In this document: one piece after another, positions 1 through 6,867 of the stretch
How positions within the stretch are numbered: the stretch's first letter is position 1
Layout: each line of letters starts with the position of its first letter
Source of the DNA: Clostridiaceae bacterium
GTDB taxonomy: Bacteria; Bacillota; Clostridia; SK-Y3
Assembly: GCA_012735465.1 (NCBI GenBank)
Contig: JAAYHJ010000014.1
Location: 1-64,000 of the forward strand
Length of the DNA stretch: 64,000 bases
Direction: 5' to 3'
Notes under the pieces: generated by a model
Databases searched by the model: none
Told to the model about the DNA's origin: nothing
The model's input: the letters and a program-made list of their open reading frames with translations, nothing else
Translations under genes and position numbers: made by a program

Positions 1-165
1 GGCAGATGGTGTAGCGTAAGCGATAGTCTGCCAGCCTAGGATGCTATATGCACTGTCCTAGGAGGGGTGATGACGCACCCTAAACTTTGGGGAACTACGG
101 ATACCGGAAATGGACTTCCGATTACCAACAAAGAATCCCCTGATTTTAGTCACGGGGAGTGTCAA
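1..165 (+). mobile_element. Right end of an IS200/IS605-like (possibly IStron) element with structured RNA
   Basis: The stretch folds into successive hairpins: GGCAGA/TCTGCC (1-6 with 27-32), CCTAGGA/TCCTAGG (35-41 with 56-62), GGGTG/CACCC (65-69 with 76-80), CGGAA/TTCCG (105-109 with 116-120) and CCCCTGA/TCA-GGGG (137-143 with 150-157). The last hairpin sits in AAGAATCCCC...GGGGAGTGTCAA, which resembles the right ends of tnpB-carrying IS605/IS1341 elements, where the omega RNA ends. The segment AAGCGATAGTCTG near 18-30 also resembles the 3' strand of the P7 core of group I introns, so a chimeric IStron is possible. The transposase or tnpB would lie to the left, outside the window. This assignment rests on sequence resemblance only. 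Confidence 0.5.
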
Positions 166-253
166 TCCAAGTAAATGTCCTATGTGTAAAGAAGGTCGCA
201 AATCGGATGCAATTATTGTTCATGGAGGTTATTTGAACATGCAAAGGAGTTGA
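164..253 (+). pseudogene. 3' fragment of a zinc-ribbon coding sequence interrupted by the element
   Basis: Directly after the presumed element end a frame reads NPSKCPMCKEGRKSDAIIVH and continues GGYLNMQRS before TGA at 251-253. There is no start codon or RBS of its own. The same frame is closed upstream by a stop at 71-73 inside the element. The CPxC followed by a V-H-G-G-x-L pattern weakly resembles the C-terminal zinc ribbon of class II (B12-dependent) ribonucleotide reductase, but later cysteines are missing, so the tail looks decayed. It may be the 3' exon of an interrupted gene or a dead remnant. The identity is a guess. Confidence 0.35.
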
Positions 254-288
254 AAATTAAAATACATCTGAAAAGGAGCTAATAAATA

Positions 289-1143
289 ATGGAGTACTTA
301 AGAACCGATTATCATGTTCATCCGAACTACTCTATAGACGCTTTCCCTGTCCAAATAAGGGAGTATTGTAAAAAGGCACTGGAATTAAATTTGGCGGAAA
401 TTTGTTTCACTACCCATATCGAACTGGAACCGGAACGCAGGGAAATTGACAATTTTGTTATTTTTAACGGAGAAAAGATATCGGTTTTCAACCATGCCTG
501 GCTGGACAGTTATTTAAGCGAAATTGCCCAAGCAAATCAAGAGTTTAGGCATTATAATCTCAAGGTAAAGGCCGGAATTGAAGTAGGATACTGCCGGGGC
601 TGCGAAAAATATGTAGAAGAAATCGTTAATAATTATCCCTTTGATTTTGTACTGGGAGCCATACACTGTCTCGACCATATTGCTATTTCATCCATGAAAG
701 AAAGCCCGTATTATTTCCAAAACAAGAGCCTGGCCGAATTGCGTAAGGAATACTTTACTACCCTTGAAGAGATGGTGACCACGGGACTTTTTGATTGTAT
801 TGCTCATTTGGATCTTTACATTAGGTATGGGCTTAGGCATTATGGGCCCGAGATTCTTACCATTCACCGTGGAGTAATAGAATCTATTTTTTCAGAAATG
901 ACCCGCAGGGGCATGGGGCTGGAAGTCAACACTTCCAGCCGCCGTAGGGGGTTAAAGGAATTTCATCCCATAAGGGAAATACTGGATTTGGCAGCAAGGG
1001 CAGGAATTAAAATCTTTACAGTTGGTTCTGATGCCCATTCTCTTGATCAACTGGGCGATTACATAGATGAAGCTCTGGACCTTTTAAAAGACCTTAACCT
1101 GCGCAATCATGTTTTCACCCGCCGAAAAGCAGTACCATGTTAA
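289..1143 (+). CDS. PHP-domain phosphoesterase, histidinol-phosphatase (HisK) type
   Basis: A 284-residue protein of the PHP metal-dependent phosphoesterase family. The metal-ligand pattern is visible: DYHVH at residues 7-11, the FTTHIE segment near 40, GAIHCLD near 125, a HLDLYIR segment near 165, and the terminal VGSDAH near 245. Histidinol-phosphate phosphatases of the HisK type have this length and motif order. No other his gene is nearby. The gene converges on the inositol operon and shares its last bases with it (stop codons overlap at 1140-1143), so a phosphatase acting on an inositol phosphate is an alternative I cannot exclude. An AAGGAG site lies about 9 bases before ATG 289. The fold is well supported, the substrate is not. 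Confidence 0.8.
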   Translation: MEYLRTDYHVHPNYSIDAFPVQIREYCKKALELNLAEICFTTHIELEPERREIDNFVIFNGEKISVFNHAWLDSYLSEIAQANQEFRHYNLKVKAGIEVGYCRGCEKYVEEIVNNYPFDFVLGAIHCLDHIAISSMKESPYYFQNKSLAELRKEYFTTLEEMVTTGLFDCIAHLDLYIRYGLRHYGPEILTIHRGVIESIFSEMTRRGMGLEVNTSSRRRGLKEFHPIREILDLAARAGIKIFTVGSDAHSLDQLGDYIDEALDLLKDLNLRNHVFTRRKAVPC

Positions 1144-2471
1144 GCTGCTTTTCTAAGATTGTAAAGGCGGATAAAAGTTTGCAGGTGGGTACCTATTGCT
1201 AGCAAGATTAGGGTGGCCGGCAGCAGGTTTAAAATGCCTCCCAGCATGATGATAAATAATCTGCCGTCGCGATTTGCCGGGAAGTAACGCATTATGCCAT
1301 CGTGTATTTCGGGAATAAACGGCTTGCCAAGGGCATTTCGGAATTTTTCTTTAAAAACCATGGACATGGGCATTCCTGTTAGGGCTGCTGCGCCTACCAG
1401 CAGCGCCATGGAATCACCTGTGGCGTGATACCACGAATAAACCATTCCAGCCACAATTAAATAATCCCCATAGCGATCAAGTATCGAATCAAAAACTTCA
1501 CCAAAACTGCTTTTTAAAAATTTTAAACGTGAAATTTCTCCATCCACTCCGTCCAGTACGGAAGCAAGCTGTGCCAAAAGCCCTCCCAGTAAGGGTTTTG
1601 CCATGGCAAAGGATACCGCTGCAACTGCTGTAATCAAGAAGGATAAAAGGGTCATCTGGTTTGGTGTTACTGATGTTGAGGCTAATAGCCTTGTTATCCT
1701 GATGGAAAACCTACGATTAAAAACTCGGGATATAAAGCCGTCTTTAGCAGGTATCAGCGATTTTAAAAGAATTTTTTCCGCATGTTTGTAACTATGATAA
1801 TCATCCACGTCAACCCAATTGTTTTTTACAAAGTGTAATTTAACCTTACCAAGTTCGGCCATAAGGTTAACCGCATCGGTAAGGGCATAGGCTCCCCTTT
1901 CAATTGACCTGGACAAGGCATCCAATAATGCCCCGGTGCCAATGAAAAGGCCACAGTCTACAGCATTATAATCATTAAGTCTTTTGCCGAGTTTTACGGC
2001 ATAGTTCCCCTCGAATTTTACTTTGGTACATTCATCAATATCATAAACTTTTTCCAGTTGACTGTCGGCAGCAAGCAGCAGTTCATCCTGCTTGATATTC
2101 TCTGCTTCTTTTATAAAATTCTTTAATAAGTCCAATTCAAAAACATGGTCGGACATCAATAAAACGAACTTTTCATGTTTGTGGTAGTCCTTTCGGAAGG
2201 TGTATGCCGACATGCCGTTTCCCTTTTCCCAGTCCGGGTTATGTAAATAGTTAAGGCTTACCCCGAACTTTTCACCATTGCCTAAATAATCCTTTAGCTC
2301 GGTAGAATAACAGCCTGTGATTATTATAAAATCCTTTATACCGCATTCCCTTAATGACAGGATGTTGCGTTCTATCAGCGTAAGACCTAGTAAACGTGCA
2401 AGAGGCTTTGGCCTGTTAAAGTAAGGCCGCAGCCTCCTTCCTTCACCGGCAGCTAACAATACGGCTCTCAT
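1140..2471 (-). CDS. Bifunctional inositol-1-phosphate cytidylyltransferase / CDP-inositol phosphotransferase (IPCT-DIPPS type)
   Basis: A 443-residue fusion. Residues 1 to about 225 form a sugar-nucleotide-type nucleotidyltransferase (MRAVLLAAGEGRRLRPY, then RPKPL). Residues about 245-443 form a membrane-embedded CDP-alcohol phosphatidyltransferase with the signature D-x2-DG-x2-SR-x8-G-x3-D-x3-D (DGVDGEISRL...GEVFDSILD). This architecture is known from enzymes that make CDP-inositol and join it to inositol-1-phosphate to give phosphorylated di-myo-inositol phosphate. The open frame extends further upstream, but those 87 codons only shadow the inositol synthase gene. ATG 2471 overlaps that gene's TAA as TAATG, which implies translational coupling. 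The acceptor in this organism (inositol phosphate or a lipid) cannot be read from sequence. Confidence 0.85.
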   Translation of the reverse strand: MRAVLLAAGEGRRLRPYFNRPKPLARLLGLTLIERNILSLRECGIKDFIIITGCYSTELKDYLGNGEKFGVSLNYLHNPDWEKGNGMSAYTFRKDYHKHEKFVLLMSDHVFELDLLKNFIKEAENIKQDELLLAADSQLEKVYDIDECTKVKFEGNYAVKLGKRLNDYNAVDCGLFIGTGALLDALSRSIERGAYALTDAVNLMAELGKVKLHFVKNNWVDVDDYHSYKHAEKILLKSLIPAKDGFISRVFNRRFSIRITRLLASTSVTPNQMTLLSFLITAVAAVSFAMAKPLLGGLLAQLASVLDGVDGEISRLKFLKSSFGEVFDSILDRYGDYLIVAGMVYSWYHATGDSMALLVGAAALTGMPMSMVFKEKFRNALGKPFIPEIHDGIMRYFPANRDGRLFIIMLGGILNLLPATLILLAIGTHLQTFIRLYNLRKAA

Positions 2472-3562
2472 TATCTTTCTCTCCTGCCATCTATGAATTC
2501 TTCTACCATTTTTTTCGCTTCCGTATCCGTGTATTGAATTGGCGGAGACTTCATGGTAAAAGCTGAGATGGAATCCAATGTGCCGCCAATCTTGCGGTCC
2601 AGGGCTATCTTCATACATCTGATGGCATCGATCATTACGCCTCCGCTGTTTGGAGAATCTTCTACCGAGAGCTTTACGTCCAGTGTCAGTGGAACATTTC
2701 CAAATCCTCTTCCTTCCATTCGAATAAAGCAAATCTTATTATCATTTAGCCATGGTACATAATCACTGGGGCCTATGTGTATGTTATCAGCTGTTAAGGC
2801 TGTTTTTAACTCTGATTGCACAGCTTGGGTTTTTGATTTTTTCTTGGATGCAAGTCTGCTGTGGTTAAGCATGTTTAAAAAGTCAGTGTTTCCTCCGAAA
2901 TTTAGTTGATAAGTACGATCAAGAACCACACCGCGGTTTTCAAATAACTTGGTTAAGGTGCGGTGAACAATGGTTGCTCCTACCTGGCTTTTAACGTCAT
3001 CACCTATTATCGGAATGTTTTTATCACGGAATTTTTTAGCCCAGGATTCATCGGAAGCAATAAAAACCGGCATAGCGTTGATAAAACCTACATTAGCTTC
3101 CAGGCATGCTTCAGCATAAAACTTTGCAGCATTTTCAGAGCCTACCGGCAGATAATTAATAAGAATTTCAGCCTTACTTTCCTTTAAAACTTTAGCTACA
3201 TCGCAGGGCTCCTGGTCTGCGACCACAAATCTTCTGTCTTCGTCATAATCACCCATATGTTCTGATACACCGTCCATGACCGGCCCCATATGAACCTGTA
3301 CAGGATAGTCCGGCAGCTTGTCATAAAATATAGTAGTGCAGTTGGGCTTGGAAAATATTGCCTCTTTAAGAGGTCTGCCTACTTTACGCTTGTCCACATC
3401 GAAGGCGGCAACAACATTGATATCGCTTGGTGTATAGCCGCCAAGGTTATAATTCATCAGCCCAATAATGTTTTCAGGTGACTCCTTATACATTTCAATA
3501 CCTTGTAACAAGGCACTGGCGCAGTTACCTATACCTGCAATAGCAATGTTGATCTTAGACAT
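2471..3562 (-). CDS. myo-Inositol-1(3)-phosphate synthase, Ino1 family
   Basis: A 363-residue NAD-dependent isomerase that converts glucose 6-phosphate to inositol 1(3)-phosphate. The N-terminal Rossmann motif GIGNCASALLQG lies at residues 11-22. Conserved family segments follow: NYLPVGSE, FINAMPVFIAS, GDDVKSQVGATIVHR and the NFGGNTDFLNM block. The length fits the short bacterial/archaeal form rather than the roughly 500-residue eukaryotic one. The stop overlaps the start of the cytidylyltransferase fusion, so the pair form an operon that makes an inositol phosphate and then activates it. An AAGGGGG RBS lies 8 bases before ATG. A long leader with a terminator-like hairpin precedes the gene. 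Confidence 0.9.
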   Translation of the reverse strand: MSKINIAIAGIGNCASALLQGIEMYKESPENIIGLMNYNLGGYTPSDINVVAAFDVDKRKVGRPLKEAIFSKPNCTTIFYDKLPDYPVQVHMGPVMDGVSEHMGDYDEDRRFVVADQEPCDVAKVLKESKAEILINYLPVGSENAAKFYAEACLEANVGFINAMPVFIASDESWAKKFRDKNIPIIGDDVKSQVGATIVHRTLTKLFENRGVVLDRTYQLNFGGNTDFLNMLNHSRLASKKKSKTQAVQSELKTALTADNIHIGPSDYVPWLNDNKICFIRMEGRGFGNVPLTLDVKLSVEDSPNSGGVMIDAIRCMKIALDRKIGGTLDSISAFTMKSPPIQYTDTEAKKMVEEFIDGRRER

Positions 3563-3688
3563 TATAAAATACCCCCTTGCTAAATTGATGTGTTTTAATA
3601 TTTACATTTTTCTACCTTTATAATTTTTGTGTTTGCTTTAAGTTGTGTTTTCTTGGAAATTAAGAAGGTTATAACTTGCACATATAAA

Positions 3689-3751
3689 AACACTTCCTGT
3701 TTGGAAGTGTTATCTTGCCGTTATTTAAATGTGAAATATGAAAACACTCCC
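3689..3751 (-). promoter_or_regulatory. Candidate attenuator in the leader of the inositol operon
   Basis: Read on the minus strand, AACACTTCC (3711-3703) pairs with GGAAGTGTT (3697-3689) around a 5-base loop and is followed by a T-run, as in an intrinsic terminator. Upstream, GGGAGTGTT (3751-3743) can pair with the same AACACTTCC over nine pairs including one G-T. The two helices are mutually exclusive, as expected of an antiterminator/terminator switch. The hairpin lies about 130 bases before the synthase start codon. I recognise no known riboswitch aptamer in the flanking leader. Confidence 0.5.
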
Positions 3752-3908
3752 AATTAATCAACTTGCTTAATTAATCAGAAGTCGTTAGAAGCGTTAGCAC
3801 TTGAGTTTGATTGCTGATAATAAGATTATACAAATATTATAATAGATATCTGGTAAAATTTCAAGACCAATTTGATCTTACAATAAATCTTTTATGTTGA
3901 AGAAATTA

Positions 3909-3937
3909 TTGATAATAAACCCGTATTTTGATATAAT
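3909..3937 (+). promoter_or_regulatory. Sigma-A-type promoter of the chemotaxis receptor gene
   Basis: TTGATA (3909-3914) and TATAAT (3932-3937) are separated by exactly 17 bases and lie 75 bases before the receptor start codon. The rest of the 450-base divergent gap (3563-4012) holds the inositol leader on the other strand and AT-rich DNA with two AATTAATC repeats near 3752 and 3769. Confidence 0.6.
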
Positions 3938-4012
3938 TTAGATGTTATTGACAAGATATTGAGTTTTTTATACATTTGCTTACTGATTATTTTAATATTG
4001 AGGTAGGAGAAT

Positions 4013-6130
4013 ATGAAAAAAATAAGTAGAAGGATTATTGTATTATTGGCATTGGTTGTGTTTTTTGTATGTTCTGGTTTAGGGATGGTAGCCTATGTAA
4101 AAGCCAGTAATTCACTGGTGGATGTATTAAAAGAAACCATGCCCAAAATTGCAGTAGAGGCAGCAATAACAATAGAAGACGGAATACAAAACAAACTTAA
4201 CACGTTGAGCATTATAGCATCATTGGACTACATGAATGTACTGAATGAGCCCGGTGCAGATTATTCTAAAATAAGGGCTATTATGTCGGATGAAGTAAAA
4301 AGATCAGGGCACAAACAAATGATATTGGTCGACAAAAACGGGAAAGCTTTATTTGATAATGGTACGGTTTCAGACTTGAGTAACAATCCAATCTTTGAGA
4401 ATGTCCTATCGAGTAAGGAATTTGTCTCGGAACCCGTACTGGATAGCAAAGGAACAGATATCATTATGATATATGCCGTCCCTATAAAAATAGACGGAGA
4501 AGTAGCAGGTGCATTGATGGCCATAAGGGACGGACTGGAGTTGAGTGATATTGCCGGAAAGATTAAGGTTGGACAGACAGGGGAGACTTTTATTATAAAT
4601 AGTCAGGGGAAAACCATTGCCCATACGGACAAAAACTTCCTGCTGGAGTTGATAAGTGTTGCCAGGTCGAGGAATTCTTCTGCATCTGCCGGTACCATTG
4701 CAAGCGACGGAATATCTTCAGCAACCGTTACCACCGAGACACCTGATGTAATTTCTTCTGCATCGCATGACTCAGGAAGCCTGTCTGAAAAATTAGGATT
4801 TGAGGGGTTCAATGATGTGCAAAGGGAAATGACGGAAGGGAAAATAGGCTTTGGAGAATATAAATTTCACGGCATCTCCAAAGTTTCAGGATATGCACCC
4901 CTTGAGCGGTATGGCTGGTGTATTGGCGTTGCAGTTAACAAAGAAGAAATGCTGGCAGGGCTGGCAGAGCTGCAGTGGGCTTTTATACTTATATCTATTA
5001 TATTTATACTGGTAGGATTTGTGGTTGCATATTTTATTGGAAAAGGTATTTCCAGACCCATAACCTTTTTATCGAATGAATGCAATATAATGTCCAATGG
5101 GGATTTTTCGAGAACCATGGAAGAAAAATATACGAAAAGACGTGATGAAATAGGTGATTTGGCCAGGTCTTTTAATAACATTAATGTAAATGTATCAAAG
5201 ATAATACGAAATGTTATTGAGGAAGCCAACAGTGTGGGCGAAGCAATTAAGAATATTGATGAAAACATGTCCTCACTTACTTCCGATATAAATTATATGT
5301 CCGGTATCATAAATAGGTTATCTTTAAAAATGGATGAGAATTCTGCTACTACACAAGAAATGAGTGCCACTTCCAATGATATTGAGGGAGCTATTGATTC
5401 CATAGCCAATGAAGTTCAGCATAGCGCACAAACGGCCGGAGAAGTAAGCAAGAGAGCAGAAAAGCTTAAAGCTACTGCTGTGGATTCTCAAAAAAGGGCC
5501 CAGGTAATTCAACAGGACGTTGCAGTAAAACTAAGAAAGGCTATAGAGCAGTCAAAAGCTGTAGAAAGAATACAAGTATTATCCGATGCGATATTGAATA
5601 TATCTTCAGAGACGAACCTGCTTGCGCTAAACGCAGCAATTGAAGCTTCACGGGCAGGAAGTGCAGGCTCGGGTTTTGCCGTTGTTGCAGGGGAAATAAA
5701 GAAACTGGCTGAGAGCTCAAAACAAACCGTAGATGAGATTAAAAAAGTAACAAAATTGATAATGGAATCGGTACAAATCCTTTCGGAAAGTGCCGAACAG
5801 GTTCTTGGCTTTTTAGAGGATAAGGTTGTAAAAGATTATGATATGCTTGCGGTGACTGCAGAGCAGTATAACAGGGATGCCCAACTGCTCAATGAAATGG
5901 TTACAAATTTAAGTGCTACTATAGAAGAATTATATGCTTCCATACACAGCATGACAAAAGCTATTAATGATGTTGCAGCTGCTTCAGAAGAGGGGGCATC
6001 TGAAACTTCAGACTTAACCAACGAAGCTGCCGTTATCGTCAAAAGGACAAGCGAAGTATTGAAAAAAACCAATGATGTCAACAAAAGTGCTGATAAATTA
6101 CTGAAACTTGTATCAATATTTAAGGTATAA
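4013..6130 (+). CDS. Methyl-accepting chemotaxis protein with periplasmic Cache-type sensor
   Basis: A 705-residue transmembrane chemoreceptor. A signal-anchor helix spans about residues 8-30. It is followed by an extracytoplasmic sensor of about 290 residues that looks like a double Cache domain (the [20 protein letters not shown] segment is typical). A second helix lies near 322-345, then HAMP and the cytoplasmic methylation/signalling coiled coil. The kinase-contact hairpin [15 protein letters not shown] falls near residues 530-545. No CheR-docking pentapeptide is seen at the C-terminus. Residues about 225-255 are a Ser/Thr/Ala-rich stretch, an unusual low-complexity insertion in the sensor. 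The hemerythrin gene follows 70 bases downstream and is probably co-transcribed. The ligand is unknown. Confidence 0.92.
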   Translation: MKKISRRIIVLLALVVFFVCSGLGMVAYVKASNSLVDVLKETMPKIAVEAAITIEDGIQNKLNTLSIIASLDYMNVLNEPGADYSKIRAIMSDEVKRSGHKQMILVDKNGKALFDNGTVSDLSNNPIFENVLSSKEFVSEPVLDSKGTDIIMIYAVPIKIDGEVAGALMAIRDGLELSDIAGKIKVGQTGETFIINSQGKTIAHTDKNFLLELISVARSRNSSASAGTIASDGISSATVTTETPDVISSASHDSGSLSEKLGFEGFNDVQREMTEGKIGFGEYKFHGISKVSGYAPLERYGWCIGVAVNKEEMLAGLAELQWAFILISIIFILVGFVVAYFIGKGISRPITFLSNECNIMSNGDFSRTMEEKYTKRRDEIGDLARSFNNINVNVSKIIRNVIEEANSVGEAIKNIDENMSSLTSDINYMSGIINRLSLKMDENSATTQEMSATSNDIEGAIDSIANEVQHSAQTAGEVSKRAEKLKATAVDSQKRAQVIQQDVAVKLRKAIEQSKAVERIQVLSDAILNISSETNLLALNAAIEASRAGSAGSGFAVVAGEIKKLAESSKQTVDEIKKVTKLIMESVQILSESAEQVLGFLEDKVVKDYDMLAVTAEQYNRDAQLLNEMVTNLSATIEELYASIHSMTKAINDVAAASEEGASETSDLTNEAAVIVKRTSEVLKKTNDVNKSADKLLKLVSIFKV

Positions 6131-6200
6131 CACAGGTAATCTCAGGAAGGGAGAAAACAGCTGTGAGCAGAGGGTAAAAACAGATAGGGAGAGAATAAAT

Positions 6201-6602
6201 ATGTTTAAATGGAAAAGTGAATACGAAACCGGCATAAAACTTATAGACGAGCAGCATAAAAAGTTATTTGAAATTGCAAATCGGGTTTACGAATTATTGA
6301 TGAATGATTTATATGTTGATAAATACGATATGATCATAGAAGTCATAAACGAGCTTAAAGACTATACTGTTTATCATTTTCAAACAGAAGAAGAATACAT
6401 GATCAGGGCAAAATATAAAAAATTTTTTTCCCATAAAGCGGAACACGATGAATTCATTAAAAAAGTTAAAGAGGTTGATTTGTACAGCATTGATAATATG
6501 CAAAATCAATATCTACTGGAGTTATTAAATTTTATTGTTGAATGGATAGAAAAACATATATTGGAAGTAGATAAGCAATTATCAAAAACAATAATTCCAT
6601 GA
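6201..6602 (+). CDS. Bacteriohemerythrin
   Basis: A 133-residue single-domain hemerythrin that binds O2 at a non-heme di-iron site. Iron-ligand motifs are all present in order: D-E-Q-H-K near residue 18, H-F-Q-T-E-E-E in the middle, H-K-A-E-H-D, and W-I-E-K-H-I-L-E-V-D near the end. The frame stays open upstream to 6108, overlapping the receptor gene, but ATG 6201 starts the canonical MFKWKSEYETGI and has a GGGAGAG site before it. Lying directly after a chemoreceptor, it may buffer or deliver O2 for aerotaxis or for protecting anaerobic enzymes. That role is inference. Confidence 0.93.
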   Translation: MFKWKSEYETGIKLIDEQHKKLFEIANRVYELLMNDLYVDKYDMIIEVINELKDYTVYHFQTEEEYMIRAKYKKFFSHKAEHDEFIKKVKEVDLYSIDNMQNQYLLELLNFIVEWIEKHILEVDKQLSKTIIP

Positions 6603-6672
6603 CTTTACCTCTAATAACTTTTGTTGAAATGCACAAAAATTTCCATTTGCCCATCGTTTCATGGTTTTTCTA

Positions 6673-6701
6673 TTGACAAATAAATCATCTTTAATTATAA
6701 T
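6673..6701 (+). promoter_or_regulatory. Consensus sigma-A promoter of the amt leader
   Basis: TTGACA (6673-6678), a 17-base spacer and TATAAT (6696-6701) form a perfect consensus promoter. Transcription would start near 6708 and give a leader of about 160 bases before the ammonium transporter gene. A promoter this strong suggests control after initiation, which fits the hairpins in the leader. Confidence 0.75.
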
Positions 6702-6713
6702 AAGCTTAACAGC

Positions 6714-6840
6714 AAAGGCGCTGCGGATTATATCCACAGCGCCTTTATCGTTTTCATTGTAAAATTTAATACGCACAAAGGCGTGTGTTTTATTATGAGC
6801 ATCCTAAGATGCCGCAATAAAATACACGCCTTTAATTATT
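6714..6840 (+). promoter_or_regulatory. Two-hairpin leader, candidate attenuator of amt
   Basis: Hairpin 1 pairs AAAGGCGCTG (6714-6723) with CAGCGCCTTT (6737-6746). Hairpin 2 pairs an 18-base arm at 6777-6794 with 6816-6833 (17 of 18 match), with a small GCATC/GATGC helix in its loop, and is followed by T-rich DNA. The 3' arm of hairpin 1 (CGCCTTT) can also pair with the 5' arm of hairpin 2 (AAAGGCG), so alternative folds are possible. Hairpin 1 followed by TTTATCGTTTT could instead simply terminate upstream transcripts. I could not match a known riboswitch or an ANTAR target (the paired hexaloops are missing). Confidence 0.5.
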
Positions 6841-6867
6841 TTTAATTATTTTAAGGGGGAATGATTT

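Noticed and set aside
2472-2732. N-terminal extension of the inositol cytidylyltransferase fusion
   Set aside because: The 87 extra codons lie entirely inside the synthase gene in another frame and give a basic, low-quality sequence. ATG 2471 coupled to the synthase stop is the natural start.
3752-3776. AATTAATC repeats as an operator between the inositol operon and the receptor gene
   Set aside because: The repeats are AT-only and short, and such sequences are expected by chance in DNA of this composition.
6777-6833. ANTAR (EutV-type) binding site in the amt leader
   Set aside because: The required pair of small hairpins with A-x-x-G hexaloops is not present.
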